A stretch of 64,000 nucleotides of DNA, from assembly GCF_019880245.1 (NCBI RefSeq), contig NZ_CP082289.1, positions 62,001-126,000 on the forward strand, written 5' to 3'. Below the pieces are notes generated by a model. It was not told the DNA's origin. It searched no databases and was given only the letters and a program-made list of their open reading frames with translations. This stretch comes from Halobaculum roseum. GTDB taxonomy: Archaea > Halobacteriota > Halobacteria > Halobacteriales > Haloferacaceae. This document shows positions 16,638 through 24,727 of this stretch, piece after piece (position 1 is the first letter of the stretch; each line of letters begins with the position of its first letter). The position numbers and the translations under genes are program-made.

Positions 16638-19325
16638 TTACCCCTCCGAAGCGCTGGTTTCGGTGTCTGTCTCCGGCGTGATTCGAGAGAGTCGCATCGC
16701 GTTCCCGGTGACGGCCGTCGTCATTCCGGCATCGCCAGCGAGGACGGCGAGCCAGATCGGGACGTATCCGAACGGGACTGCGACTGCCAGCCCGGCTTTG
16801 ACAGCGAGACTCGACCAGATGTTCTGTCGGATGACCCCGTTCGCATCGTGTGCGAGTTCGTAGAGGTACGGGAGCTTTGCGAGGTCATCACCCATCAAGG
16901 CGATGTCGGCGGTCTCCAATGCGGTATCAGTCCCGGCAGCCCCCATCGCCACGCCGACTGTGGCGGTGGCGAGCGCCGGTGCGTCGTTGATGCCGTCACC
17001 GACCATCGCAACGCCGTCGTACTCCTCGACGAGCTCCTCGATCGCCGTCACCTTGTCCTCGGGGAGTAATTCGGCCTGGTACTCGTCGACGCCGACCTGT
17101 TCGGCGATCGCGCGGGCAGTCCGCTCATTGTCACCCGTCAGCATCACCGTTCGGGAGACGCCGAGTTGCTTGAGTCGCGTCACTGTTCGCTTCGCTTCGG
17201 GTCGGATCTCGTCGGCGACTGCGATGACGCCTTCGAGTTCGTCTTCGGTTCCAACGAGGACAACGGTCTTCCCTTCTGCTTGGAGTTCGGGAACGGTCTC
17301 GTCGAGAAGGTCGAGGCAGTTGTTCCGGTCGCATATCTGCCGAGCTGTCTGGGTGACGACACCGCCGTCAGTGGTCGCGTGGACGTGTGATAGGTCGAAT
17401 CCCAGCTCCTCGAACAGCCCCGGCTTGCCAGCGAAGTGGGGCGTCCCGTCGAGGTCGGCCCGGACGCCCTTGCCGGTGATGCTCTCGAAATCATCGATCT
17501 CGCGCTCGGCGACTCCCATGCTGCCGGCCTCAGCGACGATCGCCTCGCCGATGGGATGTTCGCTCCGTTGTTCGAGCCCGCGGGCACACCGGAGGACGTC
17601 TTCCTCCGAATTTTCGTTTAATGGAACGACGTCAGTGACGGTGAGCTCACCTTTCGTGAGCGTCCCCGTTTTGTCGAAGGCGACGACGTCGACGGCCCCC
17701 ATCGCTTCGAGGTGGTTGCCGCCCTTGATCAGGACGCCGTTCTTCGCGGCGCTCGTAATTCCCGACACGACGGACACGGGTGTCGAGATGACGAACGCAC
17801 ACGGGCAGGCCAGTACCAGTAACGTCAACCCGTAGACGACGGCCGTGGGCCAGGTCGTGCCGAGAACGTACGGGCTTCCCACCGTCGTCAAAATGGCGAA
17901 GGCAACGACGACTGGCGTGTAGTACGTTGAGAAGCGTTCGACGAATTGCTCGCGCTCGGTCTTGTTCGACTGGGCATCCTCGACCATCTCCACGATTCGC
18001 GAGAGCGTGTTATCACCGGCTTCAGAGGTAACCTCTACCTCAAGATAGCCCTCTTCGTTGATCGTGCCGGCGTATACCTCATCTCCCATCGTCTTGTCGA
18101 CGGGTACGCTTTCGCCTGTGATGGGTGCCTGATTGACGGCGCTTTCACCGTCGACGACGGTTCCGTCCATCGGGATCTTCTCCCCCGGTTTGACGACGAC
18201 CACGTCGCCGACAGCGACCTCGTCGACAGGAACTGTCTCCGTGGTATCGTCCCGTTTGACGGTTGCCTCATCCGGTGAGAGGTCCATCAACTCCCGGAGC
18301 GAGTTCCGAGCGCGATCCATCGAGTACCGCTCCAGCAGCTCGGCGATACTGAACAGGAACGCGAGGGTGGCCGCCTCGAAGTAGAGCGCCTCACCGAAGG
18401 CGAGGCTCGCAACGAGTGCTCCGAGGATAGCCACCGACATCAGGAAGTCGATATCGAGGTTCAGATTCCGAGCGGAGTAGTAGCCGTTGCGGAAGATCTC
18501 CTGACCACCGGACGCGACGGCAACGAGGAACAGTACGTCGGCGACGAGCAGCTCCGTTCCGAGAAGGCTTGCAAGCTGTACATTCTGCCCGGTCAGGAAG
18601 AACTCGAAGAGCAAGCCGAGAGCGACGAATCCACCGCTGATCCACGTCTTGAGTGCTCGTGGACTCGTCCAGATGCTCTCGCGTTCCTCAGTCGGGTCCT
18701 GCCGTCCTGATTCGTCGCTCGACGTGTCTGTAACCTTGTACCCGGCACGTTCGATAGCGCCGATGATATCGGCTTCTCCAGTCCTCGAAGAATCGTACGT
18801 GACGACGACGGTTCCGGTCGTCGGCTGGGTTTCGAATGTTGTAATTCCCTCGACCCTCTCGAGAGCGTTCTCGATTTTGCCAGCACACGACGGGCAATCC
18901 ATTTCCGGAACCGTGAATTTCGAGGACACTTCGCCGGTGTCCTCCACGGTGTACCCGGCCTTTTCGACCCGATTAGCAATCGCGGTGGCACTCGTTTGTT
19001 CGCCGTCGTATGAAACGGTCAGCGTCCCTTTCGTCACTTGCGGGTCGACGCTGCGGATTCCGTCCAGTTTTTCGACGCTGTTCTCTACCTTTCCTGCACA
19101 GGATGGACAATCCATCTCCGGGACCGCGAATTGTGCAACGTCCCCTTGGTCTATGGGTGGAGAAACGTCGTCGACGCCCTGTTCTGTGTGTTGGGCGTGT
19201 TCGTGATCACTGTGGTCGTGGTCATGCGTGTGACTATGCTCGTGGGACCCTTCTTCGTGTTCGTGGGCGCGATCCGGTGGCTCACCACTCCTGTTGTGGG
19301 AATCGTCGTCGGGGGAGGTCATCAC
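16638..19325 (-). CDS. Zn/Cd/Co P-type ATPase with His-rich N-terminus and two HMA domains
   Basis: 895 residues. The first ~60 are rich in His/Asp/Glu, followed by two HMA domains, each with MDCPSCAGK (about residues 74-82 and 142-150). The membrane motif is CPC in ACPCAFVISTP, and TGES, DKTGT, SEHPIG and GDGINDAPAL are all intact. This is the ZntA/CadA type that exports Zn, Cd, Co or Pb using ATP. It leads an operon with a small membrane protein, a CDF pump and a SpoIIAA-like protein. It differs from the second Zn/Cd ATPase (59492-61855), which has a single HMA domain and no His-rich tail. Confidence 0.95.
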   Translation of the reverse strand: MMTSPDDDSHNRSGEPPDRAHEHEEGSHEHSHTHDHDHSDHEHAQHTEQGVDDVSPPIDQGDVAQFAVPEMDCPSCAGKVENSVEKLDGIRSVDPQVTKGTLTVSYDGEQTSATAIANRVEKAGYTVEDTGEVSSKFTVPEMDCPSCAGKIENALERVEGITTFETQPTTGTVVVTYDSSRTGEADIIGAIERAGYKVTDTSSDESGRQDPTEERESIWTSPRALKTWISGGFVALGLLFEFFLTGQNVQLASLLGTELLVADVLFLVAVASGGQEIFRNGYYSARNLNLDIDFLMSVAILGALVASLAFGEALYFEAATLAFLFSIAELLERYSMDRARNSLRELMDLSPDEATVKRDDTTETVPVDEVAVGDVVVVKPGEKIPMDGTVVDGESAVNQAPITGESVPVDKTMGDEVYAGTINEEGYLEVEVTSEAGDNTLSRIVEMVEDAQSNKTEREQFVERFSTYYTPVVVAFAILTTVGSPYVLGTTWPTAVVYGLTLLVLACPCAFVISTPVSVVSGITSAAKNGVLIKGGNHLEAMGAVDVVAFDKTGTLTKGELTVTDVVPLNENSEEDVLRCARGLEQRSEHPIGEAIVAEAGSMGVAEREIDDFESITGKGVRADLDGTPHFAGKPGLFEELGFDLSHVHATTDGGVVTQTARQICDRNNCLDLLDETVPELQAEGKTVVLVGTEDELEGVIAVADEIRPEAKRTVTRLKQLGVSRTVMLTGDNERTARAIAEQVGVDEYQAELLPEDKVTAIEELVEEYDGVAMVGDGINDAPALATATVGVAMGAAGTDTALETADIALMGDDLAKLPYLYELAHDANGVIRQNIWSSLAVKAGLAVAVPFGYVPIWLAVLAGDAGMTTAVTGNAMRLSRITPETDTETSASEG

Positions 19326-19345
19326 TCTCCCCTAGCCACTACACA

Positions 19346-19369
19346 TTTATTAAATCGACTGCTATAAAA
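19346..19369 (-). promoter_or_regulatory. Candidate TATA elements for the Zn/Cd ATPase operon
   Basis: Reading the minus strand, TTTAATAAA is centred about 25 bp upstream of the ATPase start and TTTTATA about 41 bp upstream. Haloarchaeal transcripts are often leaderless with the TATA box about 27 bp before the start, so the nearer element is the better candidate. The wider 19326-19448 gap is AT-rich and has no gene. Confidence 0.4.
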
Positions 19370-19448
19370 CACCCATTTTCTGCCAATACCTAATAAATAC
19401 TTTGCCCTATATTATTAACTCGGCCGTTGTCTCATCTCAAATGCAGAC

Positions 19449-19637
19449 CTAAGTATGGTTTGCTCGATACTCACCGTGTTTGACCTCGAGGAAGAGCGTA
19501 AAGACTCCAAACACGACGAGGCCGACGCTCACCATCATGACTGTACTTTTGCTCGTCGGACTCATCATCGTCCCACCAATTATGAGGGTGAGCAGGACCC
19601 CGAACGCGATTACCGTTTTCGTGTTATCGAATTCCAT
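19449..19637 (-). CDS. Small membrane protein, DUF7333-like (paralogue)
   Basis: 62 residues starting MEFDNTKT, with two hydrophobic segments and the ending EVKHGEYRA, matching the copy at 6733-6918. A start nine codons upstream is possible but the internal Met fits the family. It follows the DUF7541-like gene by 20 bp on the same strand, so the two are probably one transcript. Function unknown. Confidence 0.72.
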   Translation of the reverse strand: MEFDNTKTVIAFGVLLTLIIGGTMMSPTSKSTVMMVSVGLVVFGVFTLFLEVKHGEYRANHT

Positions 19638-19657
19638 CGATAGTTTGTTACTGAAAC

Positions 19658-20062
19658 TCAATCAGATGTTGTTTCCGACGTCTCTGCTGTCGATACCGTT
19701 GCGCGGGTCTTCCTTCGAACGAAGCCTACCCAGACAAGTGCACCAACGAGACACAGGATACCAGCGATCGCAATCGATTGACCGCGGATTGTCGTCCCGG
19801 TCTGGTTCTGTGTGATCAGCAAGATACCGATGCCGAAGAGGACGAATCCTTGAACACCTGCTGCTTTCGCTGGTTCAGTAATATACTCCGCCTCTGTGAG
19901 AATGCCAGCAACAGATCCGACGAACAACAACAGTCCCGCAACAGAGACAGGACGAAGGCCGAGAACGACACCGACCTCCGAGAGAGCAAATCCAATAGCG
20001 ACAAAGAGTGGCCATGGACTCGCTCCCGTGAAGGTTGAATCCGTGTCTTCGGAATCGCTCAT
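19658..20062 (-). CDS. DUF7541-like membrane protein (cytochrome oxidase-associated)
   Basis: 134 residues with four hydrophobic segments. The start region GASPWPLFVAIGFALSEVGV is characteristic of a haloarchaeal family (DUF7541, from memory) often encoded beside cytochrome c oxidase genes. No oxidase subunit is in this window, but ctaA and a CcoI-like ATPase are. The function is not known; assembly or stability of the oxidase is a guess. Confidence 0.68.
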   Translation of the reverse strand: MSDSEDTDSTFTGASPWPLFVAIGFALSEVGVVLGLRPVSVAGLLLFVGSVAGILTEAEYITEPAKAAGVQGFVLFGIGILLITQNQTGTTIRGQSIAIAGILCLVGALVWVGFVRRKTRATVSTAETSETTSD

Positions 20063-20272
20063 TATCTCGAGTTGAGCTTCACGATATAATAAATCGGCTG
20101 TTATTGATACCCCTATAGTTAATAGAAAATGGCTGTAATTCAGCCGTTAGTTAATATTGGTGCGGTATAACCTCACAGTCTGAAGCTGGTAATACTGCTT
20201 AGTCCCGATTCTCCGCGCTATCCCATCTTACGGTCAAATGGTTTTATAGAGACGCTCTGCCTACTCTTTTTT
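20063..20272. other. AT-rich intergenic region
   Basis: About 210 bp between divergent genes. It contains the short hairpin GGCTG-TAATT-CAGCC at 20131-20145 and several TA-rich blocks (20083-20100, 20240-20250) that could be promoters for both sides. No coding sequence is supported. Confidence 0.35.
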
Positions 20273-20422
20273 ATGTGCATCTACTGCGACGCCTACGAAG
20301 AAGAGCGAGAAACGGAGAGTCAGTCTCCAGTCGAAGACAACCACTCTGAACAAAAGACTACTTCCACGCTGTCAAAGGGAGCGTTTGGACAACTTCGTTC
20401 TTCGCTAGCAGATCTGTTGTAA
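20273..20422 (+). CDS. Possible 49-residue CxxC mini-protein
   Basis: A short reading frame starts MCIYCDAYEEE, so it carries a CxxC pair at residues 2 and 5. It is rich in Glu/Ser/Thr and ends SLADLL. A TTTATAG element about 28 bp upstream supports a leaderless start. Haloarchaea encode many such zinc mini-proteins. There is no second Cys pair, so it may need to dimerise to bind zinc. Evidence is limited to the start, composition and promoter. Confidence 0.45.
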   Translation: MCIYCDAYEEERETESQSPVEDNHSEQKTTSTLSKGAFGQLRSSLADLL

Positions 20423-20543
20423 CCGACCATTCTGGCCATTGATGACGCCACGTAGGTCGATACGCGAGCGGAGAAGTTCGAACGTCGAACCAGAACGGTT
20501 TCAACGCTGACTGGCCTACGGCCGAATAACAGCTTTCGAGAGT

Positions 20544-20810
20544 ATGTCATACGAAGGCACTACGGTTCCACGGCGTGACTCACCTGCAGGGGAGTGTGAT
20601 TACTGTGGGCATCCGTTCCCGACGACCGACCGCCTCGTCCTCCACAAAGGCTTAGAACATCCCCAAGAGCTGGATGACGACGAGGAGGACGCATTCCTCT
20701 CTGCCCGAGCAGACGAAGAAGACGAGTTGCGTACACTCCGTCTGAAAGCGCTTGGAGCCCTCGTGCTCCTGTACTTCGGTCTTCTATTCATGTATGCTAT
20801 CTTTGCCTGA
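20544..20810 (+). CDS. C2H2 zinc-finger protein with C-terminal membrane helix (DUF7410-like)
   Basis: 88 residues. A finger CDYCGHPFPTTDRLVLHKGLEH-type pattern (Cys 18 and 21, His 34 and 39 by rough count) is followed by an acidic linker and a single membrane helix ending in MYAIFA. The layout matches a small haloarchaeal family found beside respiratory genes. It overlaps the next gene by 17 bp, so the two are made together. A role as membrane-tethered zinc protein is inferred. Confidence 0.7.
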   Translation: MSYEGTTVPRRDSPAGECDYCGHPFPTTDRLVLHKGLEHPQELDDDEEDAFLSARADEEDELRTLRLKALGALVLLYFGLLFMYAIFA

Positions 20811-22305
20811 CTCAGATACGAACACCGGGGCAAGCGAAGAGGTACACATAGAGTCAGGTCCAGGGTCGAGGCTTCGTCATTGGGTCGTCTCGAACACGAA
20901 GCTCAGACTCTTCGTACAGTTTGTACTCTGGGTCTCGATACTGACGCTGTTTACCGAAACAGTCGCTGCCGGTAACGGGATGACGCTCTCGAAGCAGCCT
21001 CGGGATACCCTTGCCGTTCCCCGATGGCTGTATCTTGCCACTGGCGGCGCCACGATCGGCGCCTCTGCCCTACTTGCGAGCTTCGTTACTGATCGAGCCT
21101 TTATCCGCTATCTCCACAACTGGTCACTCCCCGGTCCGACGGTCGACGACTGGTGGACACCGATTCGATGGATCGGACGTAGTTTTGGGATTGTCGTCCT
21201 TGGACTGGCAGTGTATCTCGGACTGACCGGACCGCAGCTCCCGACAGCAAGCTTCACCATTCTCGTCACATTTGTCGTCGTTCGAGCGGGCTTGCCGATG
21301 CTTACGTATCTTGGAGGGAACGTTTGGCCAGCACTGAACCCCTGGCGAGGGATCGTCTCGCTTCTCCCAGCTGGACACAGAACGTATCCAAGAGAATTAG
21401 CCCGATGGCCAGCTGTCGGTGGCCTATTACTCCTTGTGTGGATTGAGGTGATTTTCCCTGTCAGCACGATTCCGTCAATTCTTTCGCTTGCGATCCTCGG
21501 CTACAGTGCCGTCACAATCGCAGGCGCAGTACTCTTCGGTCCTGACGCGTGGTTCGAGAACGCAGATCCGTTATCCGTCCTGTTCCGATTTTTCGGGGCT
21601 GTCGCCCCTGTAAAACGGCGGGACGGGAAGCTCACTGTAAAACTGCCCGGTAGCGACCTGACTGACTCAGACTTAATCACGGACACCTCCGATGTTGCGT
21701 TCGTCATTGCGCTGATTTGGGAGCTCACGTACAGCGGCTTCATCACGACGCAGACGGGCGCAGCAACTACCGAGGCACTCGTCAGCCTCTCCAATATTGG
21801 AGTGGGAGCCGTACAGATTCGTGCGATCCTCATCTACACACTCCTTTTCGTCAGTGGCTACGTCGTTTTCTTCGCCGCGTATTGGTATGCGGGCGTACTC
21901 TCTCGGCGACGGACCGGGACATACATCACAGCGAAACGTATCGCCTTTCGGTTTGCACCCTCGCTATTGGCCATCGCAGCGGGATATCACCTCGCCCACT
22001 ACACCGGACTGGCTGTATCCCTCAGTCCGGCTCTAGGCATGGCAATTCTCTCTCCACTGTCGCCCCCAGCGAATCCCCTGACATTGTCTCCACCTGGGTG
22101 GTTCGAGGGTTTGAGTATCGCCTACGTGCTCATCGGGCATCTCCTCGCTATCTGGGCAGCGCACGCGACCGCCTACGAACTCTTCTCGAGTCGTCTCGTC
22201 GCAATCCGGAGCCAGTACCCGTTCATCGGTGTGATGATCGGGTACACCGTTATTAGCCTCTGGATTCTCTCACTTCCAGGAGCGACGCCCCCATATCTAC
22301 CCTGA
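20794..22305 (+). CDS. Large polytopic membrane protein, unknown function
   Basis: 503 residues with about ten to eleven membrane segments. The start MLSLPDSD was chosen for its overlap with the zinc-finger gene. Recognisable stretches are GNVWPALNPWRG (about residues 183-194) and AAGYHLAHYTG (about 408-418). These resemble a family of bacterial and haloarchaeal membrane proteins sometimes labelled fenitrothion hydrolase-like, a name with weak support. A His pair in a membrane helix could bind heme or metal. It converges with the iron-uptake-like operon. Confidence 0.7.
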   Translation: MLSLPDSDTNTGASEEVHIESGPGSRLRHWVVSNTKLRLFVQFVLWVSILTLFTETVAAGNGMTLSKQPRDTLAVPRWLYLATGGATIGASALLASFVTDRAFIRYLHNWSLPGPTVDDWWTPIRWIGRSFGIVVLGLAVYLGLTGPQLPTASFTILVTFVVVRAGLPMLTYLGGNVWPALNPWRGIVSLLPAGHRTYPRELARWPAVGGLLLLVWIEVIFPVSTIPSILSLAILGYSAVTIAGAVLFGPDAWFENADPLSVLFRFFGAVAPVKRRDGKLTVKLPGSDLTDSDLITDTSDVAFVIALIWELTYSGFITTQTGAATTEALVSLSNIGVGAVQIRAILIYTLLFVSGYVVFFAAYWYAGVLSRRRTGTYITAKRIAFRFAPSLLAIAAGYHLAHYTGLAVSLSPALGMAILSPLSPPANPLTLSPPGWFEGLSIAYVLIGHLLAIWAAHATAYELFSSRLVAIRSQYPFIGVMIGYTVISLWILSLPGATPPYLP

Positions 22306-22365
22306 TTCTGGTGGTTTCGAGAGAACAACGGATCGCACACTAAGGTCAGAACTCAACCAGAAAGA

Positions 22366-23436
22366 TCACTCGGCAGTGAACTCAATCGGGTCCATGTCGA
22401 GAAACGCGGTTTCGTAGCCGTCGTGGCGCGCCAGTTGGGGTGGTGTCTCTACAGTGATTCTGACCGTATCGCCAGTCTTGAGTTCATCAATACCCATCCC
22501 ATAGAAACTCCCGAGGTCAGGATCAAGGGACGCTTGGAGTGTCCCTTGTGTGATTGTATCCCCTCCACGGTCGAGTGTTGCTGAAAGAGCCATCCTCGGG
22601 AGCATCACGCGATTGTAGGGTGTGCGTGGAGAAACGATTAGGAAGGGTCCTTCAGTATCACTAAACCGATGGTCACCGTCAACGAGAGCAACCAGCATCG
22701 TTGCGTCACCGGATTGCCCTTCGTGGAGTAGTCGACCGGGAAGCTCGGATTTTGTCGGCACGACCGGTTCAGGAATCATTTCCATATCCATTAGATCGAC
22801 TGTCCCACGGGTGCCTGCTTTGTCCCCTAACCGGCGAATCTCCAAATTGTACGTCTCATCCGTATCGAACGTGAACTGCATCGTGGCAGACTGTCCCTCT
22901 GTAAATCGCCCGTTGAATGGACTCGTACGAGCTGTCTGCAACGGGCCAACCTGGAGCGTCACATCGTACTGTCCTTCCCCCGGGAGAGCGATATTGTCGC
23001 CGTAGTGGAACCCCATATTCGGCGAGATCATCGGCCAGAGGTTGGTCGAGGACACTCGACCGTCGCTGTTACTGATTTCGACAGAGACGTCGACCGGGAG
23101 GATCGTCTCCGTCTCGGTGTCCCAGACACTCGCCATCAGATGCACCGAATCATCCGACTGAACGACGACTTTCGTCTTTCGTGAGCCAGTGAGGTTCCAG
23201 AAACGGTGCGGGAAGGAGTGCATCAGTGCAAATCCGAGACTGCCTGCCGTCGTCGTTCCGTACATTCCCATCCCTTCGATGATTGCCGGATAGTAGACCG
23301 CGTCAGGTCGATCCTCCACGATCGGTGGATCACGCCATGCAGACTGCGTCTCGAATCCGAGCCGCCCCAGGCAACCAGACAGTACCAGGCCCCCCGAGAG
23401 AGCAGTCCCCTGTTTGAGAAACGTTCTCCGATTCAT
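22366..23436 (-). CDS. P19/Tp34-like iron-binding lipoprotein 1
   Basis: 356 residues with an N-terminal Tat-like MNRRTFLKQG and lipobox LSGC. The middle has MGFHYGDN (about residues 141-148), the signature of P19/Tp34-type periplasmic iron (or copper) binding proteins. Met/His-rich pieces such as GMGMYG and DLMDMEM flank it, and the C-terminal half repeats the fold (LIVSPRTPYNR, YETAFLDMD). It is a paralogue of the protein at 23666-24727. Last gene of the iron-uptake-like operon. Confidence 0.8.
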   Translation of the reverse strand: MNRRTFLKQGTALSGGLVLSGCLGRLGFETQSAWRDPPIVEDRPDAVYYPAIIEGMGMYGTTTAGSLGFALMHSFPHRFWNLTGSRKTKVVVQSDDSVHLMASVWDTETETILPVDVSVEISNSDGRVSSTNLWPMISPNMGFHYGDNIALPGEGQYDVTLQVGPLQTARTSPFNGRFTEGQSATMQFTFDTDETYNLEIRRLGDKAGTRGTVDLMDMEMIPEPVVPTKSELPGRLLHEGQSGDATMLVALVDGDHRFSDTEGPFLIVSPRTPYNRVMLPRMALSATLDRGGDTITQGTLQASLDPDLGSFYGMGIDELKTGDTVRITVETPPQLARHDGYETAFLDMDPIEFTAE

Positions 23437-23538
23437 GTTCTCCTCTGAGATACTATGTTTGGTAGATTCATTGAGTCGACCTCGCTGTCGTCAACCGGGG
23501 GTTTCTGTAACTGCCAGCCTCGGCCATTCTGTGACTGT

Positions 23539-23625
23539 CTACGCTAAGCGAACGACGAATCCGGTGAGTACCAGGAGTGAGACAACGCCAAGTAACGTCG
23601 CCAGTAGGAGGTGCTTCTCTTCCAT
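23539..23625 (-). CDS. 28-residue single-helix mini-protein
   Basis: A very short frame, MEEKHLLLATLLG then a hydrophobic run to FVVRLA and stop. It is one membrane helix with a charged start. It lies in the 229-bp gap between the two P19-like genes and on their strand. Its place and clean amphipathic design argue for a real membrane peptide of the operon, but chance cannot be ruled out. Confidence 0.42.
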   Translation of the reverse strand: MEEKHLLLATLLGVVSLLVLTGFVVRLA

Positions 23626-23665
23626 AGATTTGGCTTCGGTTGGAATTCTAAAGACACCTTTGGAA

Positions 23666-24727
23666 CTACAACGTCACCTGCACATCTGGCATATCAACGA
23701 AGGCTGTCTCGTATCCTTCATGGCGAGCTGTTTGTGGGGGCGAATCGACCGTGATCGTCAGCTCATCTCCCGTCTGTACATCTGCGACCGTCGCTCCGTA
23801 GTGATAGCGGAGCTCTGGATCGATGGTTGCCTGTAGAATTCCGTCGAACACTGACATCCCGTCACGGTGCAGTGTTCCCGAAAGCGACATCATCGGCAGC
23901 ATCGTTCGATTGTAGGGTGTGCGCGGAGAAACAGCGAGATACCTCTGCTCCTCGTCCCCACCGAAACGTGACGCGTCTTCGAGGATCGTAACCACGAACT
24001 TCGCGTCCCCACTCGTCCCCGAGCCACGAACGTCCCCCGGGAGCGCGTCCGGTGTCGGCACTTGCGAACTCGGTAACATCTCCATGTCCATCAGGTCGAC
24101 AGCACCCTTCGTGCCTTCTCTGTCGTCGGGAATGTCCGTATACGAGATCTCGTTGAGCGTCGATTCGCTGAATTCGAACTCGAACGTGAACGAGGCGTTC
24201 CCCTGATTCTCGGCCAGCGACCCCGTCCGTCGCGTCGACGGCCCGCCGATGCTGACCTCGACAGTGTATGTGCCGTCGCCCTGGAGCTGTGCGTTATCGC
24301 CGAAGTGAAACCCCATCGGCTGGGAGAGCATCGGCCACGGTGCGAACTGGTCGACCTGCTCGCCGTCCTGTGTAATCGTGAGCTGTGGATTGATATCGGG
24401 TGGGATGATCCCCGTCTGTGTCTCCCAAACGACCGGCATCAGGTGAATCGAATCTTCGGATTGAATCTCGACCTTCGTGATCCCATTCGGCTTCATCAGC
24501 CAGAACCGGTGCGCATACGAGTACGTGAGCGCACAACTGTACCCGCCCTGTTCCTTCATTCCGGGCATTTTCATGCCCTCGTAGTGGGTCGGATAGTAGA
24601 CTGCGTCCGGGCGGTTCTCGGGGAGCGGTGGTGCCCGCGCTGACCGCGTCTCAAACAGGCCGGTACACCCCGCGAGCCCCACGAGTGACGTGCCCCCGAC
24701 CGCCCGAAGCACGTCACGACGATTCAT
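23666..24727 (-). CDS. P19/Tp34-like iron-binding lipoprotein 2
   Basis: 353 residues. Tat-type MNRRDVLRAVG and lipobox LAGC lead the protein. Its family motif MGFHYGDN-like segment reads MGFHFGDN (about residues 140-147). GMKMPGMKEQGG near residue 50 and DLMDMEM near 220 could add metal ligands. It shares order and motifs with the paralogue downstream (both contain SPRTPYNR and an ending of type GYETAF.DM). The start overlaps the DyP-like gene by 14 bp. P19 proteins bind Fe, in some cases with Cu, for uptake. Confidence 0.82.
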   Translation of the reverse strand: MNRRDVLRAVGGTSLVGLAGCTGLFETRSARAPPLPENRPDAVYYPTHYEGMKMPGMKEQGGYSCALTYSYAHRFWLMKPNGITKVEIQSEDSIHLMPVVWETQTGIIPPDINPQLTITQDGEQVDQFAPWPMLSQPMGFHFGDNAQLQGDGTYTVEVSIGGPSTRRTGSLAENQGNASFTFEFEFSESTLNEISYTDIPDDREGTKGAVDLMDMEMLPSSQVPTPDALPGDVRGSGTSGDAKFVVTILEDASRFGGDEEQRYLAVSPRTPYNRTMLPMMSLSGTLHRDGMSVFDGILQATIDPELRYHYGATVADVQTGDELTITVDSPPQTARHEGYETAFVDMPDVQVTL

